In this document: positions 31,649 to 40,420 of the stretch, one piece after another
How positions within the stretch are numbered: position 1 is the stretch's first letter
Layout of the letters: the number at the start of each line of letters is the position of its first letter
From: Mesorhizobium loti CJ3sym
Lineage (GTDB): Bacteria; Pseudomonadota; Alphaproteobacteria; Rhizobiales; Rhizobiaceae
Reading direction: 5' to 3'
Assembly (NCBI RefSeq): GCF_000472785.1
Contig: NZ_AXAL01000015.1
Span: forward strand, 62,001 to 126,000
Length of the DNA: 64,000 bases
Made by a program: the position numbers and the translations under genes
Notes under the pieces: model-generated
Told to the model about the DNA's origin: nothing
The model's input: the letters and a program-made list of their open reading frames with translations, nothing else
Database searches by the model: none

Positions 31649-33196
31649 ATGGCTGACGACACCAGTATTTTCATCGGCGCCAGCCGCAAGCCCGACGACA
31701 GCTATCAGCGCCCCGAGCAGCTGTTGCTGCTGTATGGGAATCGCCATGGCCTGGTGACCGGCGCCACCGGCACCGGCAAGACCGTCACCTTGCAGATCCT
31801 GGCCGAAGGGTTTTCGAATGCCGGCGTGCCGGTGTTCTGCGCCGACATCAAGGGCGACCTGTCCGGCATCGCCATGATGGGCACGGCGCAGGATTTCCTG
31901 GTTAAGCGGGCCGAACAGGTCAAGCTCGACCCCTACGATTTCCAGGAATTTCCGGTCATCTTCTGGGACCTGTTCGGCGAGCAGGGCCATCCGATCCGCG
32001 CCACCGTCTCGGAGATGGGGCCGTTGCTGTTGTCGCGGCTTATGAACCTGACCGAGGCGCAGGAAGGCATCATGAACATTGCCTTCCGTATCGCCGACGA
32101 GGAAGGCTTGCTGCTGCTCGACATGAAGGATTTGCAGGCGCTGCTGGCCAACGTCGCCGAGCGTGCCGACGAGATCGGCTCGCGCTACGGCAATGTGACC
32201 AAACCTTCCGTGGGCGCCATCCAGCGCACGCTGCTGATCCTGGAGCAGCAGGGGGCGGCCCATTTCTTCGGTGAGCCGGCGTTGCGGATCTCCGACATCA
32301 TGCGCACTACGCGGGACGGCCGTGGCGCCATCAGCGTGCTCGTCGCCGACAAGCTGATGATGAGCCCACGGCTCTACGCCACCTTCCTGCTGTGGCTGAT
32401 GTCGGAACTGTTCGAGGTGCTGCCGGAAGTCGGCGACCCTGACAGGCCGAAGCTGGTGTTCTTCTTCGACGAGGCACATCTTCTGTTCGACGAAGCGCCG
32501 AAGGTGCTGATCGATCGCGTCGAACAGGTCGTCCGCTTGATCCGCTCCAAAGGCGTCGGCGTCTATTTCGTCACGCAGAACCCCTTGGATATCCCTGAAA
32601 AGGTTCTGGCCCAGCTCGGCAATCGCGTCCAGCACGCGTTGCGCGCCTATACACCGCGTGAGCAGCAGGCGGTCAGGACAGCGGCCGAAACGTTCAGGCC
32701 GAATCCAGACTTCGATTGCGCGACGGTGATCACACAACTGGGGACCGGCGAAGCGCTGGTCTCGACGCTTGAAGCCAAGGGCATTCCGTCGATGGTGCAG
32801 CGCACGTTGATCCGTCCGCCGTCGTCGCGGCTCGGGCCGATAACCCCCGCCGAGCGGCAAAAGCTGATCGCGGAAAGCCCGGTCTCCGGCCTGTACGACG
32901 AGGTCATCGACCGCGAATCGGCCTTCGAGATGCTGCAGAAGAAGGCCAAGGAGGCGCAGGACGCCGAAGCGCAGGCACAGCAGGCGGGCACCGGCGGTTC
33001 GCGCTGGACCATTCCGGGTTTTGGCAATGACGATCCGCCGCAGCAGTCGAGTGGCCGCCGCGCGCCGGCGCCGCGCCCCTCCAATCGCCAGACGGTGACC
33101 GAGGCCGCGATCAAGTCGGTGGTGCGCTCGGTCGGCTCGTCGGTCGGGCGTGCGATCGTGCGCGGGATCCTGGGGAGCCTGTCGCGGGGGCGTTAA
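31649..33196 (+). CDS. HerA-like ATPase (DUF853 family)
   Basis: A 515-residue P-loop ATPase of the FtsK/HerA superfamily. Walker A is VTGATGTGKTVTLQIL at residues about 35-50, Walker B is KLVFFFDEAHLLFDEAP, and the sensor region is GVGVYFVTQNPLDIPEKVL. The last 80 residues are Pro/Gln/Arg-rich, with a basic tail that may bind DNA (RRAPAPRPSNRQ). DUF853/YjgR proteins are widespread and poorly characterised. It is monocistronic, with the minisatellite in its leader. A long antisense frame covers the gene but is a composition artefact. Confidence 0.88.
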   Translation: MADDTSIFIGASRKPDDSYQRPEQLLLLYGNRHGLVTGATGTGKTVTLQILAEGFSNAGVPVFCADIKGDLSGIAMMGTAQDFLVKRAEQVKLDPYDFQEFPVIFWDLFGEQGHPIRATVSEMGPLLLSRLMNLTEAQEGIMNIAFRIADEEGLLLLDMKDLQALLANVAERADEIGSRYGNVTKPSVGAIQRTLLILEQQGAAHFFGEPALRISDIMRTTRDGRGAISVLVADKLMMSPRLYATFLLWLMSELFEVLPEVGDPDRPKLVFFFDEAHLLFDEAPKVLIDRVEQVVRLIRSKGVGVYFVTQNPLDIPEKVLAQLGNRVQHALRAYTPREQQAVRTAAETFRPNPDFDCATVITQLGTGEALVSTLEAKGIPSMVQRTLIRPPSSRLGPITPAERQKLIAESPVSGLYDEVIDRESAFEMLQKKAKEAQDAEAQAQQAGTGGSRWTIPGFGNDDPPQQSSGRRAPAPRPSNRQTVTEAAIKSVVRSVGSSVGRAIVRGILGSLSRGR

Positions 33197-33245
33197 GCCA
33201 CGCCCAGGGCCGATAGCTCTGCTAGCTCGAATGTCCAAAACATAG

Positions 33246-33332
33246 CGGCGTGTTGATTCCCGAACCGGCGAAGCGCACGCTAAAACCTACATCACGAAGG
33301 TCGAGAACGGCCGCGTGTACATCGAGGTCTGA
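33246..33332 (+). pseudogene. C-terminal remnant of an unidentified gene
   Basis: A 28-codon open frame follows an in-frame TAG and has no start codon. It ends TGA one base before the ATG of the isomerase-like gene, the spacing of an operon partner. The peptide ends AKTYITKVENGRVYIEV, which looks like a real protein C-terminus with host-like codon use. It appears that the body of the gene was lost when the HerA-side sequence was joined here. The parent family is not recognised. Confidence 0.4.
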
Positions 33333-33333
33333 C

Positions 33334-34116
33334 ATGTCCGATACTTTTGCGCTTGCGGCTTGCGCCGAAATGCTGTGGCGCGACAAGCCGATGGAATGGC
33401 GCGTCAAGCGGCTTACCGAAATGGGCTTCCAGGTCGGCCTCTGGAACTGGCCCGATCACGACCTTGCAATGCTGGAGAAATCCGGCGCGACCTTCTCGAT
33501 CATGAACGGCTATCTCAGCGGCCGGCTTGCCGATGACGAGGGGGCCACCGAACTCCTAGAGACGGCGAAGGAGACCGCCGCGATCGGCAAGCGCCTCGGC
33601 GTCGCGCGGCTCAACCTGCATGGTACCGGGCTCGGCGACGGCGGCCTACCGGTCATGCCGTGCGAGACGGTCACCGGTGCCATGTGGCTCAAGGCGCGCG
33701 ACACGCTGAACCGCATTGCCGACCTCGCCGAGGCGGAAGGCGTGACATTTACGCTGGAGAATTTGAACCTGCCGGTTGACCATCCCGGCGTGCCGTTCGG
33801 GCGCGCGCAGGATACTCTGGCGCTGGTCTCGAGCATCAACCGGCCGGGGCTTCGCCTCAATCTCGATCTTTACCACGCGCAGATCGGTGAGGGGAATTTG
33901 ATCGAGCTGTGCCGCGCCTGCCTGCCCTGGATCGGTGAGGTCCAGGTTGCCGATGTTCCCGGACGCATGGAGCCCGGCAGCGGCGAGATCAATTACCGGG
34001 GCATCGCCCACGCGCTGAAGGACATGGGCTATCGCGGGCCTGTCGGCATGGAGGCGTTCGCCTCCGGAGACCCTGAAGCAGCCCTGCGGGCTTTCCGCGA
34101 AGCTTTCACCGTCTGA
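33334..34116 (+). CDS. hydroxypyruvate isomerase-like TIM-barrel protein
   Basis: A 260-residue sugar-phosphate isomerase/epimerase (AP-endonuclease-2 fold). Characteristic blocks are AACAEMLWRDKP at the N-terminus, LNLHGTGLGDGG, TFTLENLNLPVDHPGVPF (metal Glu), LRLNLDLYHAQIGEGNLIEL (Asp/His), EVQVADVPGRMEPGSGEINY and GPVGMEAFAS (Glu). These match the Hyi/OtnI group that isomerises hydroxypyruvate or 2-oxo-tetronate. The ATG at 33334 follows GAGG; the frame is open to 33250 but that part lies in the upstream remnant's region. Its former operon partner is truncated. Confidence 0.85.
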   Translation: MSDTFALAACAEMLWRDKPMEWRVKRLTEMGFQVGLWNWPDHDLAMLEKSGATFSIMNGYLSGRLADDEGATELLETAKETAAIGKRLGVARLNLHGTGLGDGGLPVMPCETVTGAMWLKARDTLNRIADLAEAEGVTFTLENLNLPVDHPGVPFGRAQDTLALVSSINRPGLRLNLDLYHAQIGEGNLIELCRACLPWIGEVQVADVPGRMEPGSGEINYRGIAHALKDMGYRGPVGMEAFASGDPEAALRAFREAFTV

Positions 34117-34171
34117 GGGAACAAACTTAGCCGCCAAGAAGCGACGGCTGCCCGCCGCTCCATCAACCAGT

Positions 34172-34996
34172 TCAGAAAATCGCGTTCGTCACTGCCTTGA
34201 CCGGTCCGAGCAGGACCGATCCGTCCGGCACGCCGGCGTCGATCGGGATGGCTTTGCGATTGGCCGTCGCCGCCGCGGCCTGACTGATATCGGCGGTGAC
34301 AATGACCGGGGTCTTCGACGGCACGCGATCATAGAGATCGATGATGTCCTGGTTCATGAAGCGCACGCAGCCTGACGAGACCGACTTGCCGATCGATTTC
34401 CATTCCGGCGAACCATGCAGACGGTAGAGCGTGTCGACGTTGCCCTGGAAAAGATAGAGAGCGCGCGCGCCGAGCGGGTTCTTCAGGCCGCCGGGCATGC
34501 CGCCATTGTCGGCGCTGTATGGCTTCAATTCCGGCTGACGGGCGATCATTTCATCCGGCGGCGTCCACTTCGGCCATTTCTGCTTCCACTGGACGACGGC
34601 ATCGCCGGACCATTCGAAGCCGGCGCGGCCGAGACCGACGCCGTAACGAATCGCCTGGCCGCCCGGACGTACCAGATAGAGATGATGTCCGGTCGTATCG
34701 ACGATGATGGTGCCGGGCTTCTGCCCCGTCGGATCGGGCACGATCTGACGCAGATACTGCGGATCGATCCTTTCGAACGGGATGGCCGGAAGGTCGAAAC
34801 CGCCATCGCTGACGGCTGCATACATCGTCGCGTAGTCGGGCAGAGGCGGCTCGACATAGGTGGGCGGCGGTGGCTCGACCGGCCCGGGTCCGGTGGTGGC
34901 GCATGCCGAAACCGCAATCGAGGCTGCGCCCAAGGCTGCGGCATTGAGGAAGCCGCGACGGCTCAGGCGAAAGGATTCGATTTCGGTTATGGACAT
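34172..34996 (-). CDS. L,D-transpeptidase (YkuD family), Tat/lipoprotein signal
   Basis: A 274-residue exported enzyme. From the ATG at 34996 the protein begins with a twin-arginine motif (LSRRGFLNAAALGAASIA) and a lipobox-like SACAT with Cys at residue 32. The catalytic motif is LHGSPEWKSIGKSVSSGCVR, with His, Ser and Cys as in YkuD enzymes. It forms 3-3 peptidoglycan cross-links or attaches proteins to the wall. The Pro-rich linker (PVEPPPPTYVEPPLP) separates the anchor from the domain. An upstream in-frame start at 35041 would mask the signal. Confidence 0.87.
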   Translation of the reverse strand: MSITEIESFRLSRRGFLNAAALGAASIAVSACATTGPGPVEPPPPTYVEPPLPDYATMYAAVSDGGFDLPAIPFERIDPQYLRQIVPDPTGQKPGTIIVDTTGHHLYLVRPGGQAIRYGVGLGRAGFEWSGDAVVQWKQKWPKWTPPDEMIARQPELKPYSADNGGMPGGLKNPLGARALYLFQGNVDTLYRLHGSPEWKSIGKSVSSGCVRFMNQDIIDLYDRVPSKTPVIVTADISQAAAATANRKAIPIDAGVPDGSVLLGPVKAVTNAIF

Positions 34997-35174
34997 GACT
35001 GCCTTCTTTAAGTCGGGAATCGCAACAAAGCGTGAATTCACCGACCGCTATTACCGGTGCCTGACAACACCTGGGGCGATAGGCGGTTCCGATTCTGGCC
35101 CGAACGTGGACAAACAAAGGCGAAGCTGTGACCACGCCGCCACTGTGGCGCCAGGGCCACAGCCTGTTGCTGGA

Positions 35175-35274
35175 GCAATGCCAGGAAAAGTGTGAAGCGG
35201 TTTTCCGTCCGGAATTGCATCAAACGAATAGCTGAAGCAGTTCACCGTTTCCGTGAAACGGTGAACTGCTTCAG
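35175..35274. repeat. rhizobial intergenic palindromic element with 20-bp perfect hairpin
   Basis: The segment starts with GCAATGCCAGGAAAAGTGTG, continues GCGGTTTTCCGTCCGGAATTGC (imperfect inverted copy of the start), and ends in a perfect stem: arms 35232-35251 and 35255-35274 (CTGAAGCAGTTCACCGTTTC and its complement) around a 3-base CGT loop. I recognise this composite pattern as a recurrent intergenic element in Mesorhizobium-type genomes. It overlaps the stop codon of the dehalogenase gene and may protect or end its transcript; there is no T run. Confidence 0.65.
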
Positions 35275-35933
35275 ATGCCAGGCACCAGCGCTTCGAGGGT
35301 CGGCAGGATCAGCGCCGGCGGGAAGTCCCGGTATTCCTCGGGTTGGTTGGAGCGGTTGATCCAAACCGTGCGGAAGCCGAATTTGGTGGCGCCCGCAATG
35401 TCCCAGCGGTTGGAAGACTGGAAGGACACCGCGCCGGGATAGAGGCGCCAGCCGGTGGCAACCATGTCGTAAACCGCCGGATCGGTCTTGAAACGCCGCA
35501 CGGCATCGACCGAATAGATGTCGTCCAGAACCTGGTCGAGCGCGGCGGACTTGACCGCTGCTTCCAGCATTTCGGGCGAGCCGTTGGAGAGGATTGCCAG
35601 CCGGGCTCCCGAGGCCTTGAGCGCCTTCAGCACGGCTGGCACTTCCGGGTAGCAATCTAGGCGCCAGTAGGCTTCCAGCAGCCTGGCCTTGAGACTTGGA
35701 TCGGCGGAAGGGACCTTGCGCAAGGCGAAGTCGAGCGCCTGTTCGGTCAGCTGCCAGAAATCTGCATAGGCGCCCATCAGCGTGCGCACCCAGGAATATT
35801 CGAGCTGCTTGGCGCGCCAGATTTCGGACAGCAGTTGGCCGTCAGGCCCGATCCGGTCGGCATGGCGGCGCACGGCGGCGTGCACGTCGAACAGCGTGCC
35901 GTAGGCGTCGAAGACATAGGCGGCGTATTGCAT
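35271..35933 (-). CDS. haloacid dehalogenase type II
   Basis: A 220-residue HAD hydrolase. The nucleophile Asp is in YVFDAYGTLFDVHAAV, the Arg loop in LEYSWVRTLMGAYADFW, motif II in LAILSNGSPEML, the Lys in RRFKTDPAVYDM and motif IV in QSSNRWDIAGATKFGF. All match L-2-haloacid dehalogenases, which release halide from 2-haloalkanoates. The ATG at 35933 fits the family start; the upstream extension to 35969 is unlikely. Single gene, ending in a palindromic element. Confidence 0.9.
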   Translation of the reverse strand: MQYAAYVFDAYGTLFDVHAAVRRHADRIGPDGQLLSEIWRAKQLEYSWVRTLMGAYADFWQLTEQALDFALRKVPSADPSLKARLLEAYWRLDCYPEVPAVLKALKASGARLAILSNGSPEMLEAAVKSAALDQVLDDIYSVDAVRRFKTDPAVYDMVATGWRLYPGAVSFQSSNRWDIAGATKFGFRTVWINRSNQPEEYRDFPPALILPTLEALVPGI

Positions 35934-36088
35934 GGCAACAGTTTTGAGGCGAGGCGGGGCAAGGTGCAAGCCTTGATTGCAACGCGCCCGCCGCTGGCCT
36001 CAACAAAACTCCGCGATGCCCGTTGACGGCAGCGGCCAAAGCATCATCCAATGTTGTCACACAAGATTGATCGGAACGGGACAACGCG

Positions 36089-36967
36089 ATGACACTGGCG
36101 GCAGCGGCGCAATCCGCGACATGGACTTTCGTCGACGGCGACTGGTACGAGGGCAATGTCGCCATCCTGGGGCCGCGCAGCCACGCCATGTGGCTTGGCA
36201 CCAGCGTGTTCGACGGCGCGCGCTGGTTCGAGGGCGTGGCGCCCGACCTCGACCTCCATGCCAAAAGAGTGAACGCCTCGGCGATCGCGCTTGGCCTCAA
36301 GCCGAACATGACGCCCGAAAAGATCGTCGGGCTGACCTGGGACGGATTGAAGAAGTTCGACGGCAAGACGGCGGTCTATATCAGGCCGATGTACTGGGCC
36401 GAGCATGGCGGCTACATGGGCGTGCCGGCCGATCCGGCCTCGACCCGTTTTTGCCTCTGCCTCTATGAATCGCCGATGATCCCGCCAACCGGCTTTTCGG
36501 TGACTGTGTCGCCATTCCGGCGTCCGACCATTGAAACCATGCCGACCAACGCCAAAGCCGGCTGCCTTTATCCCAACAATGGCCGTGCCATTCTCGAAGC
36601 GAAGATGCGCGGCTTCGACAATGCGATGGTGCTCGACATGCTGGGCAATGTCGCCGAAACCGGGACCTCGAACATCTTCCTGGTCAAGGACGGTCATGTC
36701 TTTACGCCAGCGCCGAACGGCACCTTCCTGTCCGGCATCACGCGCTCGCGCACGATGACGCTGCTGGGCGAGTATGGCTTCAAAACCACGGAAAAGACGC
36801 TGTCGGTGCGAGATTTCCTCGAAGCGGATGAGATTTTCTCGACCGGCAACCATTCCAAGGTGGTGCCGATCACGCGCATCGAGGATCGCAACCTGCAACC
36901 CGGGCCGGTGGCCAAGAAGGCGCGCGAACTCTATTGGGATTGGGCGCATTCGACTTCCGCCGCGTGA
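36089..36967 (+). CDS. branched-chain aminotransferase-like (class IV PLP) enzyme
   Basis: A 292-residue fold-type IV aminotransferase. Landmarks are SVFDGARWFEGVAPDLDLHA (N-terminal sheet and cofactor Arg), the PLP Lys in TNAKAGCLYPNNGRAILEA, LGNVAETGTSNIFLVKDG, and TGNHSKVVPITRIE. It exchanges amino groups between branched-chain amino acids and 2-oxoglutarate, or acts on related substrates; the group also includes D-amino-acid transaminases, so specificity is open. It is divergent from the dehalogenase gene and has no operon partner. Confidence 0.85.
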   Translation: MTLAAAAQSATWTFVDGDWYEGNVAILGPRSHAMWLGTSVFDGARWFEGVAPDLDLHAKRVNASAIALGLKPNMTPEKIVGLTWDGLKKFDGKTAVYIRPMYWAEHGGYMGVPADPASTRFCLCLYESPMIPPTGFSVTVSPFRRPTIETMPTNAKAGCLYPNNGRAILEAKMRGFDNAMVLDMLGNVAETGTSNIFLVKDGHVFTPAPNGTFLSGITRSRTMTLLGEYGFKTTEKTLSVRDFLEADEIFSTGNHSKVVPITRIEDRNLQPGPVAKKARELYWDWAHSTSAA

Positions 36968-37074
36968 GCGGATAAAAAGGCGACCGACGCTTCATTCCGG
37001 AGTTGTCCAAATCCATTCCAGACCTATCTTAAATCGGTATCCACACCGGACTTTTCCACGAGGGAGTACTACCC

Positions 37075-37674
37075 ATGGCTTTTGAATTGCCCGCTCTGCC
37101 CTACGACTACGAGGCCCTGCAGCCTTACATGTCGAAAGAGACGCTGGAGTATCACCACGACAAGCACCACAAGGCCTATGTCGACAACGGCAACAAGCTG
37201 GCCGCTGAAGCCGGCCTTGGCGATCTGTCGGTCGAAGAGGTGGTCAAGCAGTCGTTCGGCAAGAATGCCGGCCTCTTCAACAATGCCGCGCAGCATTACA
37301 ACCACATCCATTTCTGGAAGTGGATGAAGAAGGGCGGCGGCGGCAACAAGCTGCCTGGCACGCTGCAGAAGGCGGTCGACGCCGATCTCGGCGGCTACGA
37401 CAAGTTCAAGGCTGATTTCATCGCTGCCGGCACGACGCAGTTCGGTTCGGGCTGGGCCTGGGTTTCCGTCAAGGACGGCAAGCTGGCGATCTCGAAGACC
37501 CCGAACGGCGAGAATCCGCTCGTCCATGGCGCCTCGCCGATCCTCGGCGTCGACGTCTGGGAACACTCCTATTACATCGACTACCGCAACGCCCGCCCGA
37601 AATATCTCGAGGCGTTCGTCGACAGCCTGATCAACTGGGATCATGTGCTGGAACTCTACGAAAAGGCGAAGTAA
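37075..37674 (+). CDS. sodB: iron superoxide dismutase
   Basis: A 199-residue Fe/Mn SOD. Metal ligands: His in LEYHHDKHHKAYVD, His in NNAAQHYNHIHFWKWM, and Asp and His in GVDVWEHSYYIDYRNARP. The GGGGNKLPG loop and the Ala-Ala-Gln-His context favour the Fe type. Cytoplasmic; dismutates superoxide to peroxide and oxygen. A strong GGGAG ribosome site precedes the ATG, and a clear terminator follows. Single-gene unit. Confidence 0.94.
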   Translation: MAFELPALPYDYEALQPYMSKETLEYHHDKHHKAYVDNGNKLAAEAGLGDLSVEEVVKQSFGKNAGLFNNAAQHYNHIHFWKWMKKGGGGNKLPGTLQKAVDADLGGYDKFKADFIAAGTTQFGSGWAWVSVKDGKLAISKTPNGENPLVHGASPILGVDVWEHSYYIDYRNARPKYLEAFVDSLINWDHVLELYEKAK

Positions 37675-37687
37675 TCGATCGTCAGAA

Positions 37688-37717
37688 AGGCCCCGGCAAT
37701 CCCGGGGCTTTTCTTTT
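37688..37717 (+). terminator. rho-independent terminator of sodB
   Basis: The stem GCCCCGG (37690-37696) pairs with CCGGGGC (37702-37708) around a 5-base loop, followed by TTTTCTTTTTC. Confidence 0.9.
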
Positions 37718-37837
37718 TCTGCATCGACGTCAGTGGCTGCGAAGGCTCGGCAAAAATCGTCGGAGGAAAGGGAATATTCCCCTCGTCGCATCCGTTAACG
37801 TCCTGTCCTGAAATGCCTTCATCATGGAGCCAAATGA

Positions 37838-38275
37838 ATGAGAAAGCTTGTCATCGCCATCTCAATGCTCGCCTTCGCCGGTTCGGCCGCCTTTGCCGAT
37901 CCGATCCTCGACAGGCAGGCTCTGATGAAGGAACGCGGAAAGATCGTAGGCGGCCTGGCAAAAGTGGCCAAGGGCGATGACCCGTTTGATGCCACTGCCG
38001 TGCTGACGCAGTTGCAGGCGTTGCAAGCAAATGCCGAGAAGTTCGATGTCGACGCGTTGTTTCCGAAAGGCAGTGATACCGGCGACACCACGGCAGGACC
38101 GAAAATCTGGGAAGACATGGCTGGCTTCAAGGCCGTCGAGGACAAGTATCTGGCCGACGTCAAGGCAGCTGTCGCGGCGGCTCCCGCCGATGTCGGCGCG
38201 CTGAAGGCGCAAGTCGGCGCGATCGGGTCGGATTGCGGCACCTGCCATCAGGGCTACAGGGTCAAGAAAAGCTGA
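37838..38275 (+). CDS. cytochrome c' family protein
   Basis: A 145-residue periplasmic heme protein. The signal peptide is residues 1-20 (ISMLAFAGSAAFA). The mature part is a four-helix bundle with the heme site C-G-T-C-H near the C-terminus (DCGTCHQGYRVKK), the hallmark of cytochrome c'. Such proteins bind nitric oxide or carry electrons. It is followed 8 bases later by the diheme cytochrome gene, so the two probably form one operon and may act in the same electron chain. Confidence 0.9.
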   Translation: MRKLVIAISMLAFAGSAAFADPILDRQALMKERGKIVGGLAKVAKGDDPFDATAVLTQLQALQANAEKFDVDALFPKGSDTGDTTAGPKIWEDMAGFKAVEDKYLADVKAAVAAAPADVGALKAQVGAIGSDCGTCHQGYRVKKS

Positions 38276-38283
38276 TTTCAGCC

Positions 38284-39231
38284 ATGGCATGGCTGAAGAA
38301 ACTCGTCGGCGTAGCCCTCGTTCTGGGCGGCGTCGGCGCGGCTGCTGGTTGGCTGCTGTCGGCGCCGGTCAGGCTCGACACGACGGTCCTGGCGCAACTC
38401 GGACCTGGCGATGCCGCCAAGGGCAAGCGCATTTTCTATGCCGGCGGCTGCACATCCTGCCATGCGAAGCCGGGTTCGCAGGGCGATGCGCGGCTTCAAC
38501 TCGTGGGCGGCCTCGAACTCAAGACACCGTTCGGAACCTTCGTTCCGCCCAACATCTCGCAAGACCCGAAGGACGGCATCGGCGCCTGGTCGGTCGAGGA
38601 TCTCGCCAACGCCATGCTGAAGGGCGTCTCACCGTCTGGCCAGCATTTCTATCCGGCCTTTCCCTACGCGTCCTACGCCCGCATGAAGCCGTCGGACATT
38701 GCCGATCTCTATGCCTTCCTGAAGACGCTTCCTGCGGTCGCCGGCAAGGCGCCGGATAATTCGCTCGTTTTCCCCTTCAACATCCGTCGTGGCATCGGCA
38801 TGTGGAAGTTACTCTATCTCAGCGACCAGCCTGTTATTCCCTTGCCAGCCGGCACGCCTGATCCGGTGATGGCCGGCCGCTATCTGGTCGAAGGGCCGGG
38901 CCATTGCGGCGAATGCCACACGCCGCGCGACTTCGCAGGCGGTACCAAAAAAGGCGAATGGTTGGCCGGTGCCGTGGCCGCCGAAGGCAGTGGCGTCGTG
39001 CCGAACATCACATCGGGCGGGGGTGGTTTCGGCAACTGGTCGCAAGCCGACATCGCCAACTATCTGGAGACCGGGTTCACACCCGAATTCGATTCCGTCG
39101 GCGGCGCGATGGTCGACGTGCAACGGAACATGGCTGAGCTGACACCAGACGATCGCGCCGCGATTGCCGCCTATCTCAAGGCTGTACCGCCGCACCCGAA
39201 CGGCTATCCCACACGCAAGCCGGCGAGCTGA
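38284..39231 (+). CDS. membrane-anchored diheme c-type cytochrome
   Basis: A 315-residue protein with an N-terminal hydrophobic anchor (LVGVALVLGGVGAAAGWLL) and two heme sites, GGCTSCHAKPG and GHCGECHTPRD. The segments VPPNISQDPKDGIGAWSVED and VPNITSGGGGFGNWSQAD match the cytochrome subunits of membrane alcohol and aldose dehydrogenases, which pass electrons to the terminal oxidase. No flavin or quinoprotein partner is adjacent. The ATG at 38284 starts just before the anchor; the frame is open further up into the cytochrome c' gene. Confidence 0.88.
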   Translation: MAWLKKLVGVALVLGGVGAAAGWLLSAPVRLDTTVLAQLGPGDAAKGKRIFYAGGCTSCHAKPGSQGDARLQLVGGLELKTPFGTFVPPNISQDPKDGIGAWSVEDLANAMLKGVSPSGQHFYPAFPYASYARMKPSDIADLYAFLKTLPAVAGKAPDNSLVFPFNIRRGIGMWKLLYLSDQPVIPLPAGTPDPVMAGRYLVEGPGHCGECHTPRDFAGGTKKGEWLAGAVAAEGSGVVPNITSGGGGFGNWSQADIANYLETGFTPEFDSVGGAMVDVQRNMAELTPDDRAAIAAYLKAVPPHPNGYPTRKPAS

Positions 39232-39238
39232 TTATCAA

Positions 39239-39628
39239 TTACAGGTGGCGATCGCCGAGGAAATCAAAACCCGTCTCGAAGAAATGATTGTAGTTGCAGG
39301 TCATCTCCTCGCCCGCTGCGATGTCGCGTAAGGCGTAGGTTTCCTCGGGCGAGGAGACATCGCAATTCGGCTCGTCGTCATGGTTCATGTAGCGGGCGTC
39401 GTCCGCTTCGAAGACGATATAGGCCGGATCGCGCCGGTCGGGATAGGAATAGCGATCGAGATAGTTCTTCACCGGTCCGCTCTCGCCCTCATAGGTCTCG
39501 ACGTCGATGATGCGGTCAAACCGGGGGTCGAGCTTCCAGACTAGCGTGCCCTTGGCAATGTGGCTCTTGGCAAACACACCGATGCCCTGGATCGGCGATT
39601 TGTCGAGATAGACGTCGACGAGCAACAT
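39239..39628 (-). CDS. small SET-domain protein
   Basis: A 129-residue protein made only of a SET domain. It shows the start strand (SPIQGIGVFAKSHIAKGTLV), the cofactor/knot motif YMNHDDEPNCDV (N-H-x-x-x-P-N-C) and the C-terminal GEEMTCNYNHFF in place of the usual E-L-T-Y-D-Y. Bacterial SET proteins are rare lysine methyltransferases, and the target is unknown. The start at 39628 leaves a compact domain; the frame extends upstream without a convincing ribosome site. It is convergent with the diheme cytochrome gene 7 bases away. Confidence 0.82.
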   Translation of the reverse strand: MLLVDVYLDKSPIQGIGVFAKSHIAKGTLVWKLDPRFDRIIDVETYEGESGPVKNYLDRYSYPDRRDPAYIVFEADDARYMNHDDEPNCDVSSPEETYALRDIAAGEEMTCNYNHFFETGFDFLGDRHL

Positions 39629-39793
39629 GGTACACCCCGGTAAAAAACGTGGCAGGCACGGCTCGCGAAAAGCCGCGCACTGGTTAGCGCGCGGCTGGTG
39701 CAATTGCGAGCGGAAATGAGCAGTGCGGAATTCAAAAAGTCATGATCGCAATGTCTTCCGGAAGATGTCCGTCCGAAGCCGGCCTCTCCAGCG

Positions 39794-40420
39794 TCAGCGT
39801 TGTTGCAAGGCCAGGCGGACGCCAAGGGCACAATAGATACCGCCGACCACCTTGCCCTGCCATTTCAGCGCTGTCGGATTTCTGCGCAGGAAACTGCCAA
39901 GCCGACCTGCGCTCACCGCAAAAATGACTGTGCTGAAAAGACCCAGCACGACGAAGACAGTTCCCAATACCGCCAGTTGAAGCATCGCCGAACCGTTTTC
40001 GGGCCGCACGAACTGAGGCAGGAATGCCAGGAAGAAAGGCGCGGTCTTGGGATTGAGCACCTCGGTGAAGACAGCCTGTCGAAACGCCTTGCCGGCAGGG
40101 ATCGCGAGCGCGCCGGCGGTCGGATCGGTCGGCGTCTTCTCGAGGATGGCGCGAATGCCGAGGTAAACAAGGTAGGCCGCGCCGATATACTTTACGACGC
40201 TGAACAGCGTCGCCGACGCGGCGATGATGGCCGAGATGCCGATCATCGCCATGACCGTGTGAAACATGTCGCCGGCCGCGATCCCGGCACCGGTTGCGAT
40301 CCCGACCTTCGTTCCAGAACCCGTTGCCCGGGCGATCGTCAACAGCGTCGCCGGACCCGGGATAAAGACAAAGCCGAGCACGACGGCGATGTAGGCGATC
40401 AATGTCGACAGATCGATCAT
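39794..40420 (-). CDS. LysE/RhtB-family exporter
   Basis: A 208-residue inner-membrane protein with about six hydrophobic segments. The family signature is GFVFIPGPATLLTIARATGSG near the N-terminus, with NPKTAPFFLAFLPQFV in the middle. It exports amino acids or homoserine-like compounds. It overlaps the oligopeptidase B gene by 4 bases (ATGA), so the two are translated together. A peptidase followed by an amino acid exporter suggests relief of amino acids freed by peptide breakdown. Confidence 0.87.
   Translation of the reverse strand: MIDLSTLIAYIAVVLGFVFIPGPATLLTIARATGSGTKVGIATGAGIAAGDMFHTVMAMIGISAIIAASATLFSVVKYIGAAYLVYLGIRAILEKTPTDPTAGALAIPAGKAFRQAVFTEVLNPKTAPFFLAFLPQFVRPENGSAMLQLAVLGTVFVVLGLFSTVIFAVSAGRLGSFLRRNPTALKWQGKVVGGIYCALGVRLALQQR

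Noticed and set aside
31298..33238. A 646-codon minus-strand open frame over the HerA-like gene
   Set aside because: It is antisense to a gene with intact Walker motifs, has no recognisable domain, and its existence is explained by GC-rich codon use. Its upstream part runs through the minisatellite.
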